From Yoonia vestfoldensis (GTDB lineage: Bacteria > Pseudomonadota > Alphaproteobacteria > Rhodobacterales > Rhodobacteraceae): DNA of 64,000 bases. Both the position numbers and the translations under genes were made by a program. Of the stretch, positions 1 through 8,859 are shown one piece after another (the first letter of the stretch is position 1; each line of letters begins with the position of its first letter). Below the pieces are notes generated by a model, which saw nothing but the letters and a program-made list of their open reading frames with translations, was not told where the DNA came from and made no database searches. The stretch is from positions 1,860,001 to 1,924,000 of the forward strand of contig NZ_CP021431.1 of NCBI RefSeq assembly GCF_002158905.1, read 5' to 3'.

Positions 1-1743
1 GATGCGCTGCGCGGCGTGCCCGGTGTGGCGGTCGCGGGTGGCACCGATGCCGAGAATATCCTGATCCGCGGGATGCCCGCAGAATACACGCTGCTGCTGG
101 TCGATGGGCAAAGGCTGAATTCGCGCCAGTCGCGCACCAATGGCAGCGGCGGTGTGGACCAATATTTCATCCCGCCCGTCGCCGCGATCGCGCGGATCGA
201 AATCCTGCGCGGCCCGATGTCGGCGCTTTATGGCTCTGATGCGATTGGCGGTGTGATCAATATCATCACCAAGCCCGTGGCCCCGGTCTGGACCGGCTCT
301 GTCACGGTCGAAACCATGGCCCCGGTCGAATCCGACGACAGCGCCCAGACCCAAGGGACCTATTACCTCAGCGGGCCATTGGCGGGCGAGACGCTGGGCC
401 TGCAGCTTTGGGGGCGCAGGCTGGACCGTGCCGGATCAAGCCGGCTGGAAAACGGGTCTGTCGTCGGGGCGGATGATCGCGATGTCACCGATCACACCGC
501 ACGGCTGACATGGGCGCCTTGGGCCACAGAGACGTTTTTCCTGCAATTTGGCGGCACCGATATGCGCCGATCCGGCGATGCGACCGAATTCGACGACCGC
601 CGCCGGACCGCCGCGCTGGGATATGAGGGCGCACGGGGCGGCTGGGATCTGACAACGCTGCTGGCGCAGGAAGAGGCCCAGCGCGAAACATCGACCTCGC
701 GCACCGGACGCGCGCCCGAGATCACCACCACCAGCTTTGATTTCAAGGCATCCGGCACCGCCGGGGCGCAGGGCAACCACGGCTTGACGCTGGGGCTGCA
801 AATCCTGGACACGGCGATCCGCGACCAGAACCTGGGCCTGGGCGAGACCGAGACGACCCGGTTCGACAACCGCCAATGGGCCGTCTTTGCCGAAGATGTC
901 TGGGATCTGACCGACCGCGTCACGCTGACCTTGGGGGCGCGCTATACCGATGACGCCACTTTCGGCGGCGCGCTGACGCCGCGGGCCTATGCGACCTATG
1001 CGATCACCGATCATCTGGTGCTGGCGGGTGGGGTCTCGACCGGCTATAAAACGCCAGAGCTGCGCGAGACCACGCAAAGCTATTATTCCTGCACCGGCGG
1101 CAGCTGCGCGCGCGCTGTCGTGCCCGGCAATCCCGACCTGGAACCAGAGGAAAGCACCAGCTATGAGCTGGGCCTGCGTTATGAAACCGGCCTGACCACG
1201 GCGGCGATCACCGCCTATAAGACCGATTTTCGCAACCGGATCGACAGCCGTGACACCGGCACGCAATTCAGCGGCACCACCGATCTTTATGAATGGTTCA
1301 ACATCGGCAAGGCCGAGACCGCAGGCGTCGAAATCACCGCCAGCCATTTTGTCACAGCACGCGTCAAGATCGGCGGCAGCTATAGCTATACCCATTCCGA
1401 ACAGCTGACCGGTGATCTGCAAGGCGAGCCGTTTTCGCGCACGCCCAGCCATCAGGCCAGCCTGCGGTTTGACTGGCAGACTGCGCGGCCAGGTCTCGAT
1501 CTCTGGGCGGCGGCCAATTACATCGGTGACAGCAGCACCGCCAGCATCTCGCGCGGGGCCAAGGTCGTCACCGAATATGACGGCTATGCCACGCTGGATA
1601 TCGGGCTCAGCTATCCGCTCAATGACCAGCTGACCCTGCGCGGTGCGGTCTTCAACCTCACAGACACCGCGATCACCCAAGAGGATCAGGGCACAGCCAA
1701 GAACGGGCAGACCCTGCAGCTGGGCCTGACCGCCACATTCTAG
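1..1743 (+). CDS. TonB-dependent outer-membrane receptor (5' end outside window)
   Basis: The reading frame is open from base 1, so the signal peptide, TonB box and start of the plug lie upstream; 580 residues are visible. The plug is recognisable from NILIRGMP, LLLVDGQR, RIEILRGPMSALYGSDAIGGVINIITK-type sequence, followed by a beta-barrel ending in an aromatic residue (LGLTATF), as outer-membrane proteins do. The family imports iron siderophores, haem, cobalamin or metal chelates using TonB-ExbBD energy. It resembles the FepA/CirA-like group, but the ligand cannot be read from sequence. A Nik-type ABC importer follows on the same strand after a 176-base gap with its own control region, so the two probably form one uptake route for a chelated metal. 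Confidence 0.9.
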   Translation, partial: DALRGVPGVAVAGGTDAENILIRGMPAEYTLLLVDGQRLNSRQSRTNGSGGVDQYFIPPVAAIARIEILRGPMSALYGSDAIGGVINIITKPVAPVWTGSVTVETMAPVESDDSAQTQGTYYLSGPLAGETLGLQLWGRRLDRAGSSRLENGSVVGADDRDVTDHTARLTWAPWATETFFLQFGGTDMRRSGDATEFDDRRRTAALGYEGARGGWDLTTLLAQEEAQRETSTSRTGRAPEITTTSFDFKASGTAGAQGNHGLTLGLQILDTAIRDQNLGLGETETTRFDNRQWAVFAEDVWDLTDRVTLTLGARYTDDATFGGALTPRAYATYAITDHLVLAGGVSTGYKTPELRETTQSYYSCTGGSCARAVVPGNPDLEPEESTSYELGLRYETGLTTAAITAYKTDFRNRIDSRDTGTQFSGTTDLYEWFNIGKAETAGVEITASHFVTARVKIGGSYSYTHSEQLTGDLQGEPFSRTPSHQASLRFDWQTARPGLDLWAAANYIGDSSTASISRGAKVVTEYDGYATLDIGLSYPLNDQLTLRGAVFNLTDTAITQEDQGTAKNGQTLQLGLTATF

Positions 1744-1803
1744 CCCCGTGATAGGCGCTTGGCTTGGCCATAGATCAGCGATCTTACCCGGCCCTGTCTG
1801 ATC

Positions 1804-1870
1804 CTGTCTGGCAATGCTGTTTTCCGCTTGTGCTATGTAATGTTATAACATAACGATCCGTGCCAGACAG
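1804..1870. repeat. 10-bp inverted repeat flanking the palindrome
   Basis: CTGTCTGGCA (1804-1813) is exactly complementary to TGCCAGACAG (1861-1870), with the Zur-like palindrome between the arms. A separate six-base GC hairpin (CGCCCC/GGGGCG) follows at about 1873-1888 in the presumed leader. The arms could pair in DNA or mark two half-sites of another regulator. No function is established. Confidence 0.5.
1837..1854. promoter_or_regulatory. Zur-type palindromic operator
   Basis: GTAATGTTATAACATAAC reads the same on both strands except for one pair (16 of 18 bases). The central 12 bases ATGTTATAACAT are perfectly symmetric. From memory this core matches published zinc-repressor (Zur) boxes of alphaproteobacteria. 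It lies 66 bases before the chosen start of the NikA-like binding protein, where a repressor would control the importer operon. The assignment rests on motif similarity only; a Fur-family relative such as Nur or Mur is possible. Confidence 0.6.
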
Positions 1871-1919
1871 AACGCCCCGGCGGGGGCGGATCACTCTTTC
1901 ACCTATGACGGGAAACACC

Positions 1920-3443
1920 ATGACATTGTTCAAATCCACCGTGATGACCGGCCTTATGGCCCTGGCACTGGCTGCACCGGTGCGGGCGGATAACGTGCTG
2001 GATGTCGTGGCCCCGTTTGAAATCCAATCGCCCGAACCCGCGACCAGCGGCCATATCTTTACCCGTATGGGGATTGCCGAAACCTTGGTGGATGTCGATG
2101 ATCAGGGCCGGTTGCGGCCGGGGCTTGCGACGGCTTGGGCGGTGTCGGACGACGGGCGCAGCTGGCGTTTCGTGCTGCGCCAAGGCGTGCGCTTTCACGA
2201 TGGCAGCCCGATGACCGCCGCAGCGGTGGCCCATGCGCTTGAGATTGCCCAAGGCAAACCCGGCCCTGTCGCGGATCTGCCGATCGCGGCCATCAGCGCC
2301 GAGGAGGATGCGCTTGTCATCACCTTGACCGAACCGCGCGCCGCCCTGCCCGCCTTTCTGGCCGAAAGCCGCACGCAGATCCTGGCGCCGGCCGCTTATG
2401 GCGCGGATGGGCAGGCGCTGGCGGTGATCGGCACCGGCCCTTATCAGCTGACCGCATTGGTCCCGCCGCTCAGCCTGCGCGCCAGCGCCTTTGCCGATTA
2501 CTGGGGCCAGCCTGCGCATGTGCCAGAGGTCACCTATACCGCCATCGGCCGGGCGGAAACGCGGGCCTTGATGGCGGAATCGGGCGATGCGGATATCGTG
2601 TTCAATCTTGACCCCGCCAGCGTCACCCGGCTGTCGCAATCGGCGGCGGTGCAGGTGCTGTCGGTGGCGATTCCGCGCGCCCTGCTGGTCAAGGTCAATG
2701 CCGCGCATCCCTTTATGGACACAGCCGAGGCCCGCCAGGCCCTGAGCCTTGCGATTGACCGCGCGGGCATCGCGCAGGCGGTGCTGCGCTATCCGCAAGG
2801 GGCTGACCAGCTCTTTGCGCCCGCCATCAACGGCTGGCATAACAGCGCGCTTGCACCGCTGGCCTATGATCCGGCGGCAGCAAGGGCGCTTTTGGCGGCG
2901 CAGGGCTGGGAGGCCGGACCCGATGGCATCTTGATGCGCGCAGGCCAGCGGTTCGCGCTGACGCTGACCACCTATCCCGACCGGCCCGAACTGCCGCTGG
3001 TGGCGGCGGTGCTGGAACAGCAATTCCGCGCCATCGGGGTCGCGGTCACGATCAATAGCACCAATTCCTCGGAAATCCCCGCAGGGCATCAGGCCGGCAC
3101 GCTGGACCTGGGCCTGCTGGCGCGGAATTTCGCGCTGATCCCCGACCCGATCGGCACGGTGCTGTCCGATTACGCGCCGACCGGCGATTGGGGCGCGATG
3201 GGCTGGGACAATCCCGAGATCGTGGCGCTGGCACAGGCGCTTGCACGCGGTGACGCCAGCGTCAGTGAGGATGACGGCGATGCCGCGCGCGCAAGGATCA
3301 GCGCGATCCTGCAGGCCGAGCTGCCGGTGATACCCATCGCCTGGTACCGGCAGACGCTGGCCGTGGCGGCCGGGATCGACGGCGCGACCATCGACCCATG
3401 GGAGCGTGATTTCGGGCTGGCGCAGCTGCGGTTCGCCGAATGA
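1920..3443 (+). CDS. ABC importer substrate-binding protein, NikA/peptide family
   Basis: This is a periplasmic binding protein of solute-binding family 5, 507 residues. The ATG at 1920 was chosen because it gives a clean signal peptide (MTLFKSTVMTGLMALALA, cut near PVRA-DN). The longer frame from GTG 1860 would put about 20 charged residues before it and overlap the inverted repeat. Family hallmarks are the early F-x-G-S-P type segment (VRFHDGSPMTAAAV), a GTGPYQL motif and a C-terminal region with IPIAWYRQ. The stop overlaps the next start by four bases. Family members carry peptides, nickel or metal-opine complexes; the neighbouring TonB receptor and Zur-like box favour a metal or metallophore. 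Confidence 0.85.
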   Translation: MTLFKSTVMTGLMALALAAPVRADNVLDVVAPFEIQSPEPATSGHIFTRMGIAETLVDVDDQGRLRPGLATAWAVSDDGRSWRFVLRQGVRFHDGSPMTAAAVAHALEIAQGKPGPVADLPIAAISAEEDALVITLTEPRAALPAFLAESRTQILAPAAYGADGQALAVIGTGPYQLTALVPPLSLRASAFADYWGQPAHVPEVTYTAIGRAETRALMAESGDADIVFNLDPASVTRLSQSAAVQVLSVAIPRALLVKVNAAHPFMDTAEARQALSLAIDRAGIAQAVLRYPQGADQLFAPAINGWHNSALAPLAYDPAAARALLAAQGWEAGPDGILMRAGQRFALTLTTYPDRPELPLVAAVLEQQFRAIGVAVTINSTNSSEIPAGHQAGTLDLGLLARNFALIPDPIGTVLSDYAPTGDWGAMGWDNPEIVALAQALARGDASVSEDDGDAARARISAILQAELPVIPIAWYRQTLAVAAGIDGATIDPWERDFGLAQLRFAE

Positions 3444-4369
3444 ACATGCTGGTCGCGCGTCTGGTGCAGGCGCTGGCGGTGGCGCTGCTGGTGGGCGCGG
3501 CCACATTCGCGATGATGCGCAGCCTGCCCGGCGATGCCGCCTGGCGGATCGCTGCGGGGCGCTATGGCTATGACAATGTCACGGCCGCCGCCGCCGATGC
3601 GGTGCACGCCGAATTGGGGCTGGGCGGGCCATGGCTGCCCGCCTTCGCGCAATGGATGGGCGATCTGCTACGGCTTGATTTCGGGGTGTCGCTGGTCTCT
3701 GGCCAGCCGGTGCTGCAAGAGATCGCGCATCAATTGGGCGCATCGCTTTGGCTGGCGCTGGCGGCTGTGGGGCTGTCATTGCTGATCGGGCCGCCTTTGG
3801 GCATTCTGGCGGGGCTACGTCCGGGGGGCTGGCTGGACCAGAGCCTGCTGCTGGTCTCGACCGCGCTGAAGGCTGTGCCACAATTCCTGATGGCGCTGAT
3901 CTTGATCCTTGTGCTGTCGGTGCAATGGGGCTGGCTGCCTGCGGCGGGCTATGGCACGGCGCGGCATTTCATCCTGCCCGCATTGGCGCTGGGGCTGGGG
4001 CTGGCGGCGGTCAATGCACGGATTGCGCGCGATGCGATGGCCCGTATCGCGGCGATGCCTTTCTATCATTTCGCCCGGTGGAAAGGGCTTAGCCGCCGTC
4101 AGGTGCTTTGGCGGCACGGGCTGCGCAATGTCGCGGTGCCGCTGCTGACCTATCTGGGGCTGCAATTCGTCCTGCTGGTCGAAGGCGTCGTGGTGATCGA
4201 ATCCATCGTCGGCTGGCCGGGGATCGGGCATGCGCTGGTCCATGCCGTCTTTTCGCGTGATGTGCCGATGGTGCAGGGCACGGCCTTGGTGCTGGGGCTG
4301 GGCTTTGTGCTGGTCAATGCGCTGATTGATCTGGCCCTCGTGCGGATCGACCCGAGGAAAGCGCAATGA
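3440..4369 (+). CDS. ABC importer permease, NikB/DppB-like
   Basis: An inner-membrane permease of 309 residues with an N-terminal membrane segment (LVQALAVALLVGAATFAMM), several further hydrophobic segments and the binding-protein-dependent permease signature near the end (HGLRNVAVPLLTYLG, then GVVVIESIVGWPGIG). It forms the channel with the next gene product. The ATG lies in the ATGA overlap with the binding-protein gene and the stop lies in another ATGA overlap with the second permease. This indicates strict translational coupling. Substrate is inferred from context only. Confidence 0.88.
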   Translation: MNMLVARLVQALAVALLVGAATFAMMRSLPGDAAWRIAAGRYGYDNVTAAAADAVHAELGLGGPWLPAFAQWMGDLLRLDFGVSLVSGQPVLQEIAHQLGASLWLALAAVGLSLLIGPPLGILAGLRPGGWLDQSLLLVSTALKAVPQFLMALILILVLSVQWGWLPAAGYGTARHFILPALALGLGLAAVNARIARDAMARIAAMPFYHFARWKGLSRRQVLWRHGLRNVAVPLLTYLGLQFVLLVEGVVVIESIVGWPGIGHALVHAVFSRDVPMVQGTALVLGLGFVLVNALIDLALVRIDPRKAQ

Positions 4370-5178
4370 CACAGAGCCCAAGACATCGCTGGCCGCACTG
4401 GCCGCTTGGGCGCAGCATCGGGGCGGTTCTTTTGGTGATGATCGCGCTTTTCGCCATTTGGGGGCCAAAGCTGGTGCCGGGCGATCCTTTCGCGCAATCC
4501 TTGATGGCATCGCTGGCCGGGCCTGACGCGGGCGCGCCTTTCGGCCATGACCATCTGGGGCGGTCGCTCTGGCACCGGCTGGCCGCCGCCCTGCGGCTGT
4601 CGCCCTTGATCGCGCTGGCCGCAGTGGCGACGGCGGCTATGGCGGGGCTGGGGCTTGGCATGCTGGCCGCCGCCTGTGGCGGCTGGACCGAGCGCGCGCT
4701 GGTGATCCTGGCCGATGCGCTGATGGCGCTGCCGGGGCTTTTGCTGGTGCTGATCGTGCTGGCGATCATGCCGGGCACGGCGACAGGGTTCTGGGCCGGG
4801 CTATCGCTGGTTTTATGGGTGGAATTCTTCCGCCTGACCCGCGCCAGCGCCCGCAGCGTCCTGGCCAGCCCCGCGGTGCAGGCGGCGCGGCTTTTGGGAT
4901 TTGGCTGGGCCTATATCTTTCGCACCCATCTCTGGCCGGAAATGGCCCCCATGATGCTGACCACCGCCGCCTTTGGCACGGCAACCGCGATCATGGCGAT
5001 TGCGGCATTGGGCTTTGTCAGCGTCGGAATGACCGCGCCGACACCGGAACTGGGGCTGATGATGGTCGAATTGCTGCCCTATTGGCGCGAGGCCCCGCTG
5101 GCCTTGCTGACCCCGGTGCTGGCCAGTTTTGCGCTGCTGCTGGGCCTGACCTTGCTGGCGGGGGGGCATCGCGCATGA
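4366..5178 (+). CDS. ABC importer permease, NikC/DppC-like
   Basis: The second permease, 270 residues. It carries the DppC-type motif FGHDHLGRSLWHRL after the first membrane helix and about five more hydrophobic segments. The coupling-loop region is LLGFGWAYIFRTHLWPE. It pairs with the preceding permease and overlaps both neighbours by four bases (ATGA). It is slightly shorter than typical DppC proteins. Confidence 0.87.
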   Translation: MTQSPRHRWPHWPLGRSIGAVLLVMIALFAIWGPKLVPGDPFAQSLMASLAGPDAGAPFGHDHLGRSLWHRLAAALRLSPLIALAAVATAAMAGLGLGMLAAACGGWTERALVILADALMALPGLLLVLIVLAIMPGTATGFWAGLSLVLWVEFFRLTRASARSVLASPAVQAARLLGFGWAYIFRTHLWPEMAPMMLTTAAFGTATAIMAIAALGFVSVGMTAPTPELGLMMVELLPYWREAPLALLTPVLASFALLLGLTLLAGGHRA

Positions 5179-6671
5179 GCCTGTTGCAGGCCGAGGATAT
5201 CGCCGTTTTCGATGGCCAGACCCGGCTGGTCGCGCCGGTCTCGTTGCGGCTGGACCCCGGCGCGCCGCTGATCATCCTGGGCGAGACCGGATCGGGCAAA
5301 AGCCTTTTGGCGCAGGCGATCATGGGCATTCTGCCCGCGCCCTTGCGCGCCGAAGGGCAGGTCCGGATCGCGGGGCTGACCCTGCGCGCGCGCGACCCCG
5401 CGGGGTTTCGCGGGCTGTGGGGCCGCCAGATCGCAGTGCTGCCGCAAGAACCCTGGCTGTCGCTTGATCCGCTGATGCGCGCAGCCCCCCAGGTGGCCGA
5501 GGCGCATCAGCTGGTGGGCGGCCTGCCCCCTGCCGCCGCCCGCCTGCAAACGGCGGTCGATCTGGCCGCGCTTGGGCTGACAGATGCCCAGGCGCATTAT
5601 CCGCATCATTTGTCCGGCGGTATGGCGCAGCGTGTGGCCATTGCCGCAGCGCGCGCAGGCGGCGCGCCCGTGGTGATCGCGGATGAACCGACCAAGGGGC
5701 TTGATGCGGCCCGCCGCGATGATGTGGCGGCGCTGCTGCTTGCGGCCATGGCGCAAGGCGGCGGATTGCTGGTGATCACCCATGACCTTGCGCTGGCCCG
5801 CAAGATCGGCGGCCAACTGATCGTGCTGCGCGCAGGCGCGGTGGTGGAAACCGGCAGGACGGCGGATGTTTTCGCAGCCCCCCAAGCCGCCTATACAAAA
5901 GCTTTGATCGCAGCCGACCCCGCCTTCTGGCCCAAAGCCGCGCGCAGGACGACCCCCCAAGCCAGCAGCGGCGAGATATTGTTGCAGGCGCAGGATTGCA
6001 GCTTGTCGCGCGGCACCAAGAACCTGATGCAGGGGGTCAACCTGATGCTGCGCGCGGGGCAGATCCTTGGCATCACCGGCCCGTCGGGCTGTGGCAAATC
6101 CAGCCTTGGCGATGCGCTGCTGGGGCTGTTGGCACCCGATCAGGGCCGGATCATCCGCGCGCCGGACCTGGCCCGCACGGCATTTCAGAAATTATATCAA
6201 GACCCTGTTGCGGCCTTTGCGCGCAAACGGCTGTTGGGCCAGACGCTCGCCGATGTCGCGCGGTTGCATCACGCGCCTGCGGGGCAGATCGACGCTCTTT
6301 TGGCGCGGCTCAGGCTTGATCCGGTCTTGCTGACGCGCAGGCCGGATGCGGTCTCGGGCGGCGAGCTGCAACGCCTTGCGCTGTTGCGCGCGATGCTGGC
6401 CCGGCCCCGCGCGCTTTTCGCGGACGAGCCGACCTCGCGGCTGGATCCGATCACCCAGCGCGATGTCATGGCGCTGATCTGCGATCTGGCGCGCCGTGAC
6501 GGCCTTGCGCTGGCGCTGGTCAGCCATGACGCCGCCCTGATCAATGCCGTGGCCGATGATGTGTTGGCGCTGCCTGCGGCGGTGCAGCCGTCCGGCCCGC
6601 CCGCTTTTGCCAGATCAGCAGCGCCGCCGCGACCGCCAGCCCGCCAAGATCGGTCAGCAGACCGGCCTTGA
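5175..6671 (+). CDS. Fused two-domain ABC ATPase, NikDE/DppDF-like
   Basis: A single polypeptide of 498 residues with two ATPase domains. The first has Walker A GETGSGKSLL, signature LSGGMAQRV and Walker B VVIADEPTKGLDA. The second has Walker [11 protein letters not shown], signature VSGGELQRLALLRA and Walker B ALFADEPTSRLDP. It powers the preceding two permeases. Start at 5175 is set by the ATGA overlap; a longer open frame upstream is an artefact inside the permease gene. The last roughly 25 residues are Pro/Arg-rich, lie outside the ATPase fold and are encoded antisense to the converging TRAP gene, a 131-base tail-to-tail overlap. Confidence 0.87.
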   Translation: MSLLQAEDIAVFDGQTRLVAPVSLRLDPGAPLIILGETGSGKSLLAQAIMGILPAPLRAEGQVRIAGLTLRARDPAGFRGLWGRQIAVLPQEPWLSLDPLMRAAPQVAEAHQLVGGLPPAAARLQTAVDLAALGLTDAQAHYPHHLSGGMAQRVAIAAARAGGAPVVIADEPTKGLDAARRDDVAALLLAAMAQGGGLLVITHDLALARKIGGQLIVLRAGAVVETGRTADVFAAPQAAYTKALIAADPAFWPKAARRTTPQASSGEILLQAQDCSLSRGTKNLMQGVNLMLRAGQILGITGPSGCGKSSLGDALLGLLAPDQGRIIRAPDLARTAFQKLYQDPVAAFARKRLLGQTLADVARLHHAPAGQIDALLARLRLDPVLLTRRPDAVSGGELQRLALLRAMLARPRALFADEPTSRLDPITQRDVMALICDLARRDGLALALVSHDAALINAVADDVLALPAAVQPSGPPAFARSAAPPRPPARQDRSADRP

Positions 6672-8781
6672 GCATGCCCAGCGCGCTGGCCACCAGCAGC
6701 ACACGCGCGGGCCAAGCGGCCTTGCCAAAGAACCAGCCGATCACGCCGCAGGACAACAGATAGATCCCCAGCAGCGCAGAGGCCACGACATGGATCGTCG
6801 CAACCGGCCCGCCCTGCAACAGCAAAGCATCCGAGAAAAAGAACATATAAGGCACCACGAAAGCCGCCAGCCCGATGCGGAACGCCTCGACGCTGGTCTT
6901 CATCGGGTCCGATTGCGCCAGCGCCGCACCGGCATAAGCCGCCAGCGCCACCGGCGGCGTGATGGCGGACATGACCGCAAAGTAAAAGATAAAGAAATGC
7001 GCGGTCAGCGGTGCGATCCCCAGATTGATCAGGCCGGGCGCGATCACGCTGGCGGCCACCGCATAGGCCGCCGTGGTCGGCATGCCCATCCCCAGCACGA
7101 TGGCAACCAGCATGGAAAACACCATCGCCAGCAATTGCGATTGATCCGCAATACCCAGCAAAAGCGCCGAAAACCGCGTGCCGATGCCGGTCAGCGCGAT
7201 CACCCCCACGATAATCCCCGCCGCCGCGCAAACCGCGACCAGCTGAAAGGTCATCCTTGCGCCGGTATCTAGCGCGTTGAACAATTGCCGTGGCCCCATC
7301 CGATGCGGTGTCAACCAAGAGACGACAGCCGCCGTCATCATCGCCAGAGTGCCGCAGCGGATCACCGAATAGCCCATGTAAAGCGCGCCGATCAGCACGA
7401 TGATCGGGGAAAACAGATAGGCTTGTTTCATCAGCCCCGCCAGATTGGGCAACGCCGATCTGGGCAGGCCCATCATCGCGAATTTCTGCGCCATCAGATC
7501 GACCATGAAATAGATCGATGCGAAATAAAGCACCGCCGGGATCAGCGCGGCCCAGACGATATCCATATAGGGGATGCCGGTGATCTCGGCCATGATAAAG
7601 GCCCCTGCCCCCATGATCGGCGGCATGATCTGCCCGCCCGTAGAGGCCGCAGCCTCGATTGCCGCGGCGGTCTGGCGCCGATAGCCGACCTTTTGCATCA
7701 GCGGGATGGTCAGGCTGCCGGTCGCGACCACATTGCCCGCCGAAGTGCCGTTGATCATGCCCATCAGCCCCGAGGAAAATACCGCCACCTTGGCCGGGCC
7801 GCCGCGCCTATGGCCCGCCATGGCAAAGGCCACATTGACGAAATAGGCCCCGACCCGCGTGGTCTGCAAAAAGGCGGCAAAGACCACGAACAAGATGATA
7901 TAGGTCGAGGAAATCGCGATTGGCGCGCCAAGGATGCCGTTATCGGTGAACAGATAGGAAAAGAACCGCTTGGGCGCGTAACCGCTATGCGCCAGTATCC
8001 CCGGCAGCCAAGGCCCTGCAAAAGCATAGCCGACAAAGACCCCCGCGATCACCACCAGCGCCAGCCCCGCCATCCGGCGCACCGCTTCGAAAATCAGGAT
8101 GATCGCGGTGATCGCCGCCCACATATCCGAGGGCAGCGCCATCGGCATGCCGGCGCGCATCTGCAAGGCGCGCACGAAAAAGATAAGATAGGCCATCGCC
8201 GCCACTGTCGCCAAGGCCAGCAGCACATCGGACCGGGCAAAGCGGTCATTGCGCCGGGCGCGGAATATCCAGCCATGCAGCACCGCCAGCGCAGTGCCGA
8301 TGGTCAGCGGCAGACCGAAACTGGTCATCGCCCAGCCCGGTGCGGCGGCACTGCCGAAAATCCACCAATTCCCCCAGATCGCCGCAATCGCGGCCAGCCC
8401 GTAAAACACGCCCGCCCCCGCCAGACCAAGCAGCGCAAGATCGCCCGCCCCGCGCCTTTTGCCAGGGATCGTTCCGGGGATCGTTCCGGGGATCGTTCCG
8501 GGGACCGGATGCGCGCCGAACAGCAAAAAGCCCAGCGCCAGCCCGCCGGCCAGATGCAACAGCCGGTAGGTCCAGCTTTCCAGCGGATAAAGGTTCATCA
8601 CCGCCAGGTGAAACAGCGTATAGCCCGCGCAGGCGGCGGCAAAGACAAGGTGCCGGCTGCCGGTGAAACTGCGCTGATTGCTGGCCGGCAGATCCTCATC
8701 CACCGCGACGGCGACAATCGGCGCATCGCTGTCGCCTTGGGCCTGCGCTGGGGGCATGTCACCGCGAACGGGTTGTGTCAT
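6541..8781 (-). CDS. TRAP transporter fused 4TM/12TM permease (TAXI system)
   Basis: A 746-residue integral membrane protein combining the small and large TRAP permease subunits, the form that works with TAXI-type receptors. Visible features are many hydrophobic helices, the conserved segment INGTSAGNVVATGSLTIP, the stretch AASTGGQIMPPIMGAGAFIMAE, and later GMGMPTTAAYA. The transporter couples solute uptake to an ion gradient. It lies 78 bases downstream of the receptor gene, separated by a hairpin. A short Pro-Gly-Thr-Ile repeat lies in a loop between early helices. Its C-terminal tail overlaps the end of the converging ATPase gene. The substrate is unknown; the nearby dehydrogenase suggests a dicarboxylate. 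Confidence 0.9.
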   Translation of the reverse strand: MTQPVRGDMPPAQAQGDSDAPIVAVAVDEDLPASNQRSFTGSRHLVFAAACAGYTLFHLAVMNLYPLESWTYRLLHLAGGLALGFLLFGAHPVPGTIPGTIPGTIPGKRRGAGDLALLGLAGAGVFYGLAAIAAIWGNWWIFGSAAAPGWAMTSFGLPLTIGTALAVLHGWIFRARRNDRFARSDVLLALATVAAMAYLIFFVRALQMRAGMPMALPSDMWAAITAIILIFEAVRRMAGLALVVIAGVFVGYAFAGPWLPGILAHSGYAPKRFFSYLFTDNGILGAPIAISSTYIILFVVFAAFLQTTRVGAYFVNVAFAMAGHRRGGPAKVAVFSSGLMGMINGTSAGNVVATGSLTIPLMQKVGYRRQTAAAIEAAASTGGQIMPPIMGAGAFIMAEITGIPYMDIVWAALIPAVLYFASIYFMVDLMAQKFAMMGLPRSALPNLAGLMKQAYLFSPIIVLIGALYMGYSVIRCGTLAMMTAAVVSWLTPHRMGPRQLFNALDTGARMTFQLVAVCAAAGIIVGVIALTGIGTRFSALLLGIADQSQLLAMVFSMLVAIVLGMGMPTTAAYAVAASVIAPGLINLGIAPLTAHFFIFYFAVMSAITPPVALAAYAGAALAQSDPMKTSVEAFRIGLAAFVVPYMFFFSDALLLQGGPVATIHVVASALLGIYLLSCGVIGWFFGKAAWPARVLLVASALGMLKAGLLTDLGGLAVAAALLIWQKRAGRTAAPPQAAPTHHRPRH
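8465..8500 (-). repeat. Three exact 12-bp tandem repeats inside the TRAP permease gene
   Basis: The unit GGGATCGTTCCG (plus strand) occurs three times in a row with a partial fourth. On the minus strand it encodes repeated Pro-Gly-Thr-Ile in a loop before a Lys/Arg-rich segment. Length is a multiple of three, so copy-number change would keep the frame. Confidence 0.9.
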
Positions 8782-8813
8782 GGGATCACCGGCAAAGAGA
8801 GGATAAGACAGCA

Positions 8814-8836
8814 GCGGGCAGCGGCATGCTGCCCGC
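8814..8836 (-). repeat. Intercistronic hairpin between TAXI receptor and TRAP permease
   Basis: GCGGGCAGC (8814-8822) pairs perfectly with GCTGCCCGC (8828-8836) across a five-base loop. It follows the receptor gene in the transcript and has no T-run, so it probably protects or processes the upstream message rather than ending transcription. Confidence 0.65.
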
Positions 8837-8859
8837 CTGATCAGCGCGCCACTGCGGGG

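Noticed and set aside
436..1680. Long minus-strand open frame opposite the TonB receptor gene
   Set aside because: Composition is Gly/Ala/Arg/Gln-rich without domain motifs, typical of the antisense of a GC-rich gene; the plus-strand frame has clear receptor motifs.
4815..5174. 120-residue N-terminal extension of the fused ABC ATPase
   Set aside because: It is an alternative frame within the NikC-like permease gene; the ATGA overlap and the start of the ATPase fold set the start at 5175.
8465..8500. Three direct repeats considered as a CRISPR or iteron array
   Set aside because: Units are 12 bases without spacers and lie in frame within a coding region.
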